Shown piece after piece: positions 1 to 5,028 of a stretch of 5,071 bases of DNA. The notes under the pieces are model-generated. The model was given only the letters and a program-made list of their open reading frames with translations. It searched no databases and had not been told where the DNA came from. The stretch's first letter is position 1; each line of letters starts with the position of its first letter. Source of the DNA: Lachnospiraceae bacterium (GTDB taxonomy: Bacteria; Bacillota; Clostridia; Lachnospirales; Lachnospiraceae); the NCBI GenBank assembly GCA_017391545.1, contig JAFOYD010000120.1, forward strand, positions 1 through 5,071, given 5' to 3'. A program made the translations under genes and the position numbers.

Positions 1-283
1 ATACCGCCAGCTTTCTCTCAGCACTGTCATTGACAACGCTCTCCGGCTTCGTACTTTCTGCCGACTGTTCTAACTCCTTATATGGTTTTATCCTGTTCTG
101 ATAAAACTTTACACCGCTGAACCCGAGCAGCACTACCGACAAAGCCACCGCTATTCCAGTCACAAGTCCAATGACATAATATTTTGTACTTTTGTCTGAC
201 TCGTTATTCTCATTCTGATTATTTGAATGGTTCAAATCATTTGAAGGTTCTAAATTATTTTGACCAAAATATTGATTTTGCAC
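1..283 (-). CDS. Membrane-anchored protein, probable S41 (CtpA-type) C-terminal processing protease, N-terminal part only
   Basis: The gene runs off the left edge, so only 94 codons are visible and no catalytic domain can be seen. A GTG start is chosen because no ATG lies nearby and a GGAAAGG ribosome binding site (292-298) sits 8 nt upstream, the same site and spacing as the M23 gene before it. Residues 1-34 form a hydrophilic tail rich in asparagine (10 of the first 27). Residues 36-55 form one transmembrane helix (YVIGLVTGIAVALSVVLLG), followed by a charged stretch ending in AERKLAV. This topology, and a segment resembling the KL-x-x-I lead-in of CtpA proteases, fits a signal-anchored S41 peptidase facing outward. 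Context supports this: as I recall, ctpB also lies beside ftsEX in Bacillus subtilis. The presence of a membrane protein is well supported; the S41 assignment is an inference from position and topology. Confidence 0.6.
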   Translation of the reverse strand, partial: MQNQYFGQNNLEPSNDLNHSNNQNENNESDKSTKYYVIGLVTGIAVALSVVLLGFSGVKFYQNRIKPYKELEQSAESTKPESVVNDSAERKLAV

Positions 284-291
284 GTTCTATG

Positions 292-298
292 CCTTTCC
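292..298 (-). promoter_or_regulatory. Ribosome binding site deciding a GTG start
   Basis: The minus strand reads GGAAAGG, then 8 nt, then GTG. The site lies in the 28-bp gap after the M23 gene's stop codon. It is what supports the GTG as the true start of the downstream membrane protein. Confidence 0.7.
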
Positions 299-311
299 TT
301 TACCCTTAACC

Positions 312-1568
312 TTATTTTAGATAATTCCATGGACTCACATAGCTGCCATTTAATCTCACACTAAAGTGAAGATGATTTCCGGTAGACCTCCCCGTCGTAC
401 CTACTGCTGCTATTTTCTGTCCCTTCACGACCTCAGCTCCCTGTGATACATAGAGTGCCGATGCATGCATGTAAATCGTGTAAAGATTATCACCATGGTC
501 AATCATAACATAATTTCCCATCGTAGAACTGTATGCTGCTGCCACAACTGTACCATTATATGCCGCAAGGATCGGCGAACCTCCCGGAGCCGCCATATCG
601 ACTCCATTATGGAACTGCTGTGTCTTCAGAATCGGATGAATACGATATCCATAGTCATCTGAAATTCTTGTATAGGATGGCGCAGGCCATGCAAACATAC
701 CACCGTCATACTTCTTTTTCTGTCCACCATTTGCCTGTTCAAGCTGCTTTTGCAATGCCTTTGCAATGTTCTCCAGTTCCTTGATTTCTGCATTCTGTGC
801 GGCTATCTCCGCCTCATATTCCTTTACCAGCTGTTCGCGGTTGCTGATATCGGCTTCGTATGCCGTAATCTCTGCTTCCTTCTGTGAGATCAGACTCTCC
901 AGTGATGCCTGCTCTGCCTCGACATCCTTTTTTGCTTCCTCGAGAAGCTCCTGCTCTGATTCAAGCTGTGCCTTGCACACCTCCACGTATTCTCTGGTAG
1001 CCTGAAATTCTTCCAGAATACGCTTATCAGATGCGGAAAGCCGTTCCACATAATCAGCCCTGTTGAGCATATCTCCAAAGCTTCTGGCTGTCAGTACTGC
1101 CTCAAGATAAAAATTATCTCCGCGCTCGTACATGCTCTTGATTCTGCCTTTCATCGCCTCATATTGTGCTTCTTCCCGCGCCAGTGCCTCTGCAAGTTCC
1201 GCCTTTGTCTGGGTGATTTCCGTCTCCTTCTGGGTGATCATATCTGTCAGTTCTGTGATCTTTGCCTGAACTGCTGAAAGGTTCGTATCAAGCTGGCTTA
1301 CATACGCCGACAGATCACTTTTTGATTTTTCCAGACTGTTGATCACTGATTTCACATCTGTAAGTCCGGACTGCAGCTTTTTTTTCTGATCCTGCGCATC
1401 CTTGATCTCCTGCTGCTTCTGCTCAATGCTTTTCTTTAGTTCTGACACGTTATCTGCCCGGCTGACCATAGGACAGGAATTCACAAGCATAGCAGTCACA
1501 AGGATCGTGACTGCTATACACATTGCTGCCCTGATTGCGGACTTTTTATTATAGTGCTTTTTCTGCAT
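312..1568 (-). CDS. Secreted coiled-coil M23 peptidoglycan endopeptidase (PcsB/CwlO/EnvC-like partner of FtsEX)
   Basis: This 418-aa protein is predicted to cut peptide cross-links in the cell wall under FtsEX control. Residues 1-38 form a signal peptide: a basic start (MQKKHYNKK), a hydrophobic core at 14-30 and a likely cut after S-R-A at 36-38. Residues 40-138 and 183-280 are heptad-rich coiled coil. Between them, residues 139-182 (MYERG...FYLEAVL...SFGDML.R) match the hinge typical of PcsB/CwlO-type proteins. A short linker (281-290) leads to a C-terminal M23/LytM domain at about 292-418. All expected residues are present: zinc ligands H320, D324 and H401, and catalytic H368 and H399, so the enzyme should be active, unlike E. 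coli EnvC. The reading frame stays open upstream to 1664, but that stretch overlaps the end of ftsX and lacks signal-peptide character. The ATG at 1568 has a GGAAAGG site 8 nt before it and lies 23 bp after ftsX. That FtsX is its partner is inferred from gene order and domain layout. Confidence 0.93.
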   Translation of the reverse strand: MQKKHYNKKSAIRAAMCIAVTILVTAMLVNSCPMVSRADNVSELKKSIEQKQQEIKDAQDQKKKLQSGLTDVKSVINSLEKSKSDLSAYVSQLDTNLSAVQAKITELTDMITQKETEITQTKAELAEALAREEAQYEAMKGRIKSMYERGDNFYLEAVLTARSFGDMLNRADYVERLSASDKRILEEFQATREYVEVCKAQLESEQELLEEAKKDVEAEQASLESLISQKEAEITAYEADISNREQLVKEYEAEIAAQNAEIKELENIAKALQKQLEQANGGQKKKYDGGMFAWPAPSYTRISDDYGYRIHPILKTQQFHNGVDMAAPGGSPILAAYNGTVVAAAYSSTMGNYVMIDHGDNLYTIYMHASALYVSQGAEVVKGQKIAAVGTTGRSTGNHLHFSVRLNGSYVSPWNYLK

Positions 1569-1576
1569 AAATCTAG

Positions 1577-1583
1577 CCTTTCC
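1577..1583 (-). promoter_or_regulatory. Ribosome binding site deciding the M23 gene start
   Basis: The minus strand reads GGAAAGG 8 nt before the ATG at 1568. It lies in the 23-bp gap after the ftsX stop codon. It argues against the longer in-frame start at 1664, which would place 32 non-signal-like residues in front of the secretion signal. Confidence 0.75.
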
Positions 1584-1591
1584 AAAAATAC

Positions 1592-2488
1592 CTAAACACT
1601 CAAATGTTTTCTGACTGTTGTAAAACTTCCGATGAAGCCAATGCCAACTCCAAGTCCGATACAAACAGGAATCAGGTTGGTAAATACAACCTCCACCGGT
1701 AAAAATGACATCAGCTGCGACAATGCCGGGAATCGGCTTGCCACATACATCATTGCCTCATTATAGATAAAATATACTGCTACAAGCGGTATCAGGGAAC
1801 CGATAAATCCAATGACCATACCTTCGATCACAAATGGTGCCCTGGTGAAAAAGTCTGTCGCACCGATATATTTCATGATCTGTATTTCCTCTTTTCGCAC
1901 CGATATACCGATTGTAACGGTATTGCTGATCAGGAATATCGATACCAGAAACAGGATCAGAATGATTCCGATTGAAACATAACTGATAATTGCATTCACA
2001 CCTGTCAGTGCTTTTGCCGTAATCGCTGACTGATTAACCTTTCTGATACCATCTATGGACTCAAGATAAGCCACAAGTGCCGGCTGCATGGATACATCGC
2101 TCATGTAGATTTCAAAATGGGCACAATCTGCAAGTGGATTCTCCGTAAAGATACTGATATCACCGAAATTGTTTTCTTCCGCGAACTGCTGCCAGGTCTC
2201 ATCAGCTGATACATATACCGATTCCCTGACTTCCGTTCTTCTCGAAATCATATCAGAGATCTCCTGCACCCGCTCATCACTTAAATCCATTTCAAGTAGC
2301 GCTGTCACCGATACGCCCTGCTCGGCTGTCTTTACCATGTTCTGAAAGTTCGTCAGTATGGCGTAAAACAGTCCAAACAAAAACAGACATGCTGAAATCG
2401 TTGCCACCGATGCCAGCGTAAACCACTTATTCTTAAAGATATTTCGTATCCCCTGCCAGATACAGTAAAATAATGTATTAATCCTCAT
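1592..2488 (-). CDS. ftsX: Cell division ABC transporter permease FtsX
   Basis: This 298-aa protein is the membrane half of FtsEX, which passes ATP-driven movement in FtsE to a cell-wall hydrolase outside. It has the usual FtsX layout: a cytoplasmic start (MRINTLFYCIWQGIRNIFKN), a first transmembrane helix at about 23-46, an extracellular domain at about 47-164 where the hydrolase should dock, and three more helices at about 166-192, 219-242 and 272-290. The loop after the second helix contains VRKEEIQIMKYIGAT (197-211), a conserved FtsX/MacB-type segment thought to couple to the ATPase. Length is normal for the family. The ATG at 2488 was chosen because the protein then starts as other FtsX proteins do, and a purine-rich site (GGAGAAGGGTGG) lies 8 nt upstream. 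The start lies inside the end of ftsE, an 11-bp overlap that suggests coupled translation. An in-frame extension to 2521 exists but adds nothing FtsX-like. Confidence 0.95.
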   Translation of the reverse strand: MRINTLFYCIWQGIRNIFKNKWFTLASVATISACLFLFGLFYAILTNFQNMVKTAEQGVSVTALLEMDLSDERVQEISDMISRRTEVRESVYVSADETWQQFAEENNFGDISIFTENPLADCAHFEIYMSDVSMQPALVAYLESIDGIRKVNQSAITAKALTGVNAIISYVSIGIILILFLVSIFLISNTVTIGISVRKEEIQIMKYIGATDFFTRAPFVIEGMVIGFIGSLIPLVAVYFIYNEAMMYVASRFPALSQLMSFLPVEVVFTNLIPVCIGLGVGIGFIGSFTTVRKHLSV

Positions 2489-3215
2489 CGATATAGCCAC
2501 CCTTCTCCTCATCACTGACAATGATGCCTTTCTTCATTGTAATAACCCTCTTCTGCATGGCATTTACGATCTCACGATTGTGAGTGACTACCAGAACTGT
2601 GGTTCCATTATTATTTATTTTTTCCAAAAGGTTCATGATTTCCCATGAATTTTTCGGGTCAAGATTTCCTGTCGGCTCATCGGCAAGCAGAATTTCCGGT
2701 TTGTTGACAAGTGCTCTTGCAAGTGCCACTCTCTGCTGCTCGCCTCCAGAGAGCTGCTTTGGTCTTGCCTTATATTTTCCTGCAAGTCCGACTGTCGAAA
2801 GAATAGACGGCACATTTTTCCTGATCTCTCTGCCCGGCATTTGGATAATTCGCTGTGCAAAGGCTACATTTTCATATACGTTCCTGTCTTTTAAAAGGCG
2901 GAAGTCCTGGAACACGACTCCAATGCTTCGCCGAAACTTTGGAATCCCGCGCCGCTTCAGTCTCACCACATCCGTACCGTTTACGATGATCTTGCCTTCT
3001 GTCGGCAGAAGTTCCCTGAGCAAAAGCTTGATCAACGTCGATTTGCCCGAACCACTGTCTCCTACAATGAATACGAACTCTCCTTTATTGATATGCAAAT
3101 TTACGTCATTTAATGCCGGAACGCCTACGGTATATGCTTTGCTGACATGTTCCATCAGAATGACTGGTCCGTTTCCTCCTGCGCCCGTACGTTTCCTTGT
3201 TGCTGTACTTTTCAA
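2478..3215 (-). CDS. ftsE: Cell division ATP-binding protein FtsE
   Basis: This 245-aa ABC ATPase works with FtsX at the membrane; ATP hydrolysis is thought to drive activation of the outside hydrolase. All nucleotide-binding motifs are intact: Walker A GDSGSGKST (52-60), Q-loop Q103 in VFQDFRLL, signature LSGGEQQR (155-162), Walker B ILLADE (175-180) with DEPTGNLD, and switch histidine H212 in VVTHN. The segment KGEFVFIVG and the sequence ALNDVNLHI are typical of FtsE rather than of other ABC proteins. Similarity to the family begins only at V18 (VILMEHVSKAY), so residues 1-17 are a basic, glycine-rich extension. The TTG start at 3215 is preferred because an AGGGGTG ribosome binding site sits 5 nt upstream. 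A GTG at 3284 in the same frame (268 aa) has a much weaker site, and an internal ATG at 3155 has none at a usable distance. The gene lies 93 bp after the regulator and overlaps ftsX. Confidence 0.95.
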   Translation of the reverse strand: MKSTATRKRTGAGGNGPVILMEHVSKAYTVGVPALNDVNLHINKGEFVFIVGDSGSGKSTLIKLLLRELLPTEGKIIVNGTDVVRLKRRGIPKFRRSIGVVFQDFRLLKDRNVYENVAFAQRIIQMPGREIRKNVPSILSTVGLAGKYKARPKQLSGGEQQRVALARALVNKPEILLADEPTGNLDPKNSWEIMNLLEKINNNGTTVLVVTHNREIVNAMQKRVITMKKGIIVSDEEKGGYIDED

Positions 3216-3220
3216 AATTT

Positions 3221-3227
3221 CACCCCT
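3221..3227 (-). promoter_or_regulatory. Ribosome binding site deciding the ftsE TTG start
   Basis: The minus strand reads AGGGGTG, then AAATT, then TTG. This is the best match to the anti-Shine-Dalgarno sequence anywhere in the 93-bp gap before ftsE. It supports the uncommon TTG start over the GTG at 3284. Confidence 0.65.
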
Positions 3228-3308
3228 ATATCTTTTCCTAATAATCCTTTTTTCCGTTGACAAGAACTGCAAGCTCGATTCCACTTCGTTCCATCTCGTC
3301 CTAAATCA

Positions 3309-4397
3309 TCAATAGTCAAACGACTCCATATACTTCATGTATCTGACAACCATCAGCGCGATTTTGAACGTGATGGCATCCTCAAATACCCTAAGATCAA
3401 GCCCGGTACTCTTCTGAAGCTTGTCAAGTCTGTATACAAGTGTATTTCTATGGATAAATAACTGTCTTGAAGTCTCGGATACATTCAGCGAATTCTCAAA
3501 GAACTTATTGATCGTCGTGAGTGTCTCCTCATCAAAATCGTCCGGACTCTTTCCTCCAAAGATTTCCTTTATGAACATTTTACAGAGCGGAATCGGAAGC
3601 TGATAGATCAGACGACCGATACCAAGCTCACTGTAAGCGATGATATCTCTCTCAGCAAAGAAGATTTTTCCTACATCCAGCGCCATCTTTGCCTCCTTGT
3701 AGGAACGGCTGACTTCTTTGATTTCCTTGACATTGGTACCATAGGAGATGTGAACGTCTTTAATGCCATCTTTGATCAGACAATCCTCAATGGCTCTCGC
3801 ATACTTGTCAATATCCTTATTCGTCTCGTTGTCTGCAATCTCCTTGACTACGATGACATTGTTCTCATCAACTGCAGTGACAAAATCCTTGCCGTTCTGT
3901 CCGAAATTCTCGCGCACTCTCTCAAGGATATTGGAATCCTTACCGTTTGGCGCCTCGACAATGAGCACTGCACGTTTCACATCAGTCTGAATATGTAACT
4001 TTTTCGAGCGGCTGTAGATATCTACCAACAGTAAGTTATCCAGCAAAAGATTCTTGATAAAGTTATCCTTGTCAAAACGCTCCTTATAGGCAACCATCAG
4101 ATTCTGCAGTTGAAATGCTGCCATCTTTCCAACCATATAGGCGTTCTCGCCTGCATCATTAGCAATCAGTATGTACTCCAACTGCTGGTCATCATAGATC
4201 TTAAAGAACTGACAGCCCTGAATCTCCTGGCTGTCCGCAGCAGATTTTACAAATTCAAGTACCGAACTTTCAAAATTGTTTCCCATGTTTCTGGTGGAAG
4301 CCACCAGTTTTCCATCGACATCAGCCACAAACAGCTCCACTCTGGCAATCGCCTTAATCCCCTCGATGGTATTCTGCATAATCTGATTTGAAATCAT
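3309..4397 (-). CDS. CdaR/PucR-family transcriptional regulator
   Basis: This 362-aa cytoplasmic regulator has three parts. Residues 1 to about 115 resemble the sugar-diacid-recognition sensor of CdaR (starting NQIMQNTIEGIKAIARVELFVAD.DGKLVAST, a PAS-like fold). Residues about 137-265 resemble the degenerate GGDEF-like middle domain of this family. Residues about 290-355 hold the PucR-type helix-turn-helix, with NVSETSRQLFIHRNTLVYRL at 305-324 as the recognition segment. The start is secure: an AAGGAG site lies 8 nt before the ATG, and the gene ends in tandem stops (TGATGA). There is no transmembrane segment. It stands first in a same-strand series with ftsE, ftsX and the M23 gene and has no sugar-acid genes beside it, so a link to cell-wall or division control is possible but unproven. 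Its ligand cannot be read from the sequence. Confidence 0.88.
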   Translation of the reverse strand: MISNQIMQNTIEGIKAIARVELFVADVDGKLVASTRNMGNNFESSVLEFVKSAADSQEIQGCQFFKIYDDQQLEYILIANDAGENAYMVGKMAAFQLQNLMVAYKERFDKDNFIKNLLLDNLLLVDIYSRSKKLHIQTDVKRAVLIVEAPNGKDSNILERVRENFGQNGKDFVTAVDENNVIVVKEIADNETNKDIDKYARAIEDCLIKDGIKDVHISYGTNVKEIKEVSRSYKEAKMALDVGKIFFAERDIIAYSELGIGRLIYQLPIPLCKMFIKEIFGGKSPDDFDEETLTTINKFFENSLNVSETSRQLFIHRNTLVYRLDKLQKSTGLDLRVFEDAITFKIALMVVRYMKYMESFDY

Positions 4398-4435
4398 ATG
4401 CCACTCTCCTTACTCATTATCTCTCACCCAAAGGC

Positions 4436-4478
4436 TTGTACGTAACAATAAAGGACTTCTACAGTTACGTCTGTACAA
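4436..4478. repeat. Interrupted inverted repeat over the regulator's presumed promoter
   Basis: ACGTAAC at 4440-4446 is the exact reverse complement of GTTACGT at 4464-4470, separated by 17 nt. Outside these, TTGTAC (4436-4441) mirrors GTACAA (4473-4478), so the symmetry continues with a 2-nt offset. The arms flank the proposed -10 box. This is the arrangement expected of an operator, possibly for autoregulation, but a leader hairpin is equally possible. The repeat is seen directly; the role is inferred. Confidence 0.55.
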
Positions 4479-4484
4479 TATCAA
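4456..4484 (-). promoter_or_regulatory. Possible sigma-A promoter of the regulator gene
   Basis: On the minus strand a TTGATA -35 box (4479-4484, 5 of 6 matches to consensus) is followed after 17 nt by TAGAAG (4456-4461, 4 of 6). This would place the transcript start roughly 50 nt before the ATG at 4397. The -10 box is mediocre and the surrounding DNA is AT-rich, so other promoters are possible. The -10 box lies between the arms of the dyad centred near 4455. Confidence 0.35.
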
Positions 4485-4584
4485 CAAAAAATATTTGATA
4501 TGGAATCACGGTTTCATCGCATTATGTATTTATTTTAATATATTTACACAAATAAATCCATACCCAACATCAACTTTTTTATGC

Positions 4585-4609
4585 ATTTTTGAATATTTTT
4601 TTCAAAAAT
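4585..4609. repeat. AT-rich 9-bp inverted repeat
   Basis: ATTTTTGAA (4585-4593) and TTCAAAAAT (4601-4609) are perfect inverted copies around a 7-nt spacer. The arms hold only one G:C pair each, so a hairpin would be weak and termination is unlikely. It may be a protein-binding site or a chance product of the AT-rich DNA. Confidence 0.4.
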
Positions 4610-4645
4610 AGCGTTTTTTCAACGATTATGCAAGATATACAAAAT

Positions 4646-4664
4646 CTGTCAATCCCCCTGACAG
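4646..4664. repeat. 6-bp inverted repeat just upstream of the sigma-D-like promoter
   Basis: CTGTCA (4646-4651) and TGACAG (4659-4664) are inverted copies separated by ATCCCCC, with a short T run (4668-4673) after them. It could be a regulator site for the promoter 13 bp downstream or a feeble rightward terminator. The short stem makes either reading weak. Confidence 0.35.
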
Positions 4665-4677
4665 TCATTTTTTACCT

Positions 4678-4704
4678 TAAGTTTTTCCTATCATTTTCCG
4701 ATAT
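4678..4704 (+). promoter_or_regulatory. Probable sigma-D (sigma-28) flagellar-type promoter of the YjfB gene
   Basis: The plus strand reads TAAG (4678-4681), then exactly 15 nt, then TCCGATAT (4697-4704). The Bacillus sigma-D consensus is TAAA, 15 nt, GCCGATAT, so 3 of 4 and 7 of 8 positions match with the ideal spacing. Transcription would start near 4711, about 80 nt before the YjfB start codon. A rival sigma-A reading (TATAAC at 4708-4713) has a poor -35 box. The motility link of the YjfB family makes sigma-D the better explanation. Confidence 0.65.
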
Positions 4705-4710
4705 ATATAT

Positions 4711-4764
4711 AACAGATCTGCAACTGTTTAGCAACAGTATAAGCGTGCAACAGTTGTATCTGTT
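4711..4764 (+). promoter_or_regulatory. Structured 5' leader of the YjfB mRNA
   Basis: AACAGAT (4711-4717) pairs with ATCTGTT (4758-4764), and CAACTGTT (4721-4728) pairs with AACAGTTG (4749-4756), separated by a small 3-by-1 internal loop. Together they form a 15-bp imperfect hairpin starting at about the first transcribed base. Inside it, GCAACAGT occurs twice (4731-4738 and 4747-4754), so CTGTT (4724-4728) can pair instead with AACAG at 4733-4737. It could protect the 5' end, control translation or bind a protein; I recognise no known riboswitch. Confidence 0.5.
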
Positions 4765-4782
4765 TAAATGATCGAAAGGCAT

Positions 4783-4788
4783 GGTGAT
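4783..4788 (+). promoter_or_regulatory. Ribosome binding site deciding the YjfB start
   Basis: GGTGAT matches the right half of the full Shine-Dalgarno sequence (AGGAGGTGAT) and ends 4 nt before the ATG at 4793. The alternative in-frame ATG at 4781 has its only purine-rich site (AAAGG) one base away, too close to work. Confidence 0.6.
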
Positions 4789-4792
4789 TAAT

Positions 4793-4984
4793 ATGGATAT
4801 TCCAGCTCTTTCAATGAGTATGGCTCAGACAAACGTTCTGAGCGACGTAGGTACTGCTATGCTGGCTAAGTCAATGGAACAGGCAGAAGTGGTCAGTGCA
4901 TCTCTGACTGAGATGATCGACTCGGCTGCGATGGAACGCTCTGTTTATCCTGAGCTTGGCGGCAATATTGATGTATCTGTGTAA
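4793..4984 (+). CDS. YjfB family protein (putative motility protein)
   Basis: This 63-aa protein begins MDIPALSMSMAQ and ends YPELGGNIDVSV, the two conserved ends of the YjfB family, found in many flagellated Firmicutes and labelled a putative motility protein. The molecular role is not known. The middle is a methionine- and alanine-rich amphipathic stretch (residues about 13-45, VLSDVGTAMLAKSMEQAEVV), probably helical; there is no signal peptide, transmembrane segment or enzyme motif. The start at 4793 is preferred to the ATG at 4781 because it gives the family's usual MDI start and a properly spaced GGTGAT site. It appears to be a single-gene transcript, with its own sigma-D-like promoter upstream and a strong terminator directly downstream. 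It points away from the ftsEX cluster and is probably unrelated to it in function. Confidence 0.85.
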   Translation: MDIPALSMSMAQTNVLSDVGTAMLAKSMEQAEVVSASLTEMIDSAAMERSVYPELGGNIDVSV

Positions 4985-4986
4985 AG

Positions 4987-5028
4987 TACGAACAAAACAG
5001 CCCACTTTTGTGGGCTGTTTTGTTCGTA
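4987..5028 (+). terminator. Strong intrinsic terminator, likely bidirectional
   Basis: Positions 4987-5005 and 5010-5028 pair perfectly over 19 bp around a TTTT loop. The GC-rich core (GCCCAC with GTGGGC) is flanked by A-rich sequence on the left and T-rich sequence (TGTTTTGTT) on the right. The T-rich side serves rightward termination after YjfB, whose stop codon ends two bases upstream, and by symmetry the same element can stop leftward transcripts. Confidence 0.92.

Larger units (their letters stand above)
4398..4792. other. Divergent AT-rich intergenic region
   Basis: These 395 bp separate the regulator (minus strand) from the YjfB gene (plus strand) and contain no convincing coding sequence. 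From left to right they hold the regulator's AAGGAG ribosome binding site (about 4406-4411), a dyad and possible minus-strand promoter (4436-4484), a very AT-rich stretch (about 4485-4620) with one dyad, a second small dyad (4646-4664), a sigma-D-like promoter (4678-4704) and a structured leader (4711-4764). The open frame at 4589-4771 encodes only low-complexity hydrophobic sequence with no ribosome binding site, and is not a gene. Confidence 0.8.

Noticed and set aside
1467..1490. Possible lipoprotein box (LVNSC) in the M23 signal peptide
   Set aside because: Asparagine at -2 is unusual for a lipobox, and a standard signal peptidase site (S-R-A) follows six residues later.
1569..1664. 32-residue upstream extension of the M23 gene
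   Set aside because: It overlaps the end of ftsX, would bury the signal peptide inside the protein, and lacks the good ribosome binding site seen before the ATG at 1568.
3216..3308. Possible promoter for ftsE (TTGTCA -35-like box)
   Set aside because: No adequate -10 box lies at 16 to 18 nt, so readthrough from the regulator is the simpler explanation, although a weak promoter cannot be excluded.
2584..3315. 243-codon open frame on the plus strand opposite ftsE
   Set aside because: It is antisense to a clearly recognised gene, its product has no family features, and it is explained as a shadow of ftsE codon use.
4589..4771. 60-codon open frame in the intergenic region
   Set aside because: The product is phenylalanine-, isoleucine- and serine-rich low-complexity sequence from AT-rich DNA, lacks a ribosome binding site and runs through the promoter and leader of the YjfB gene.
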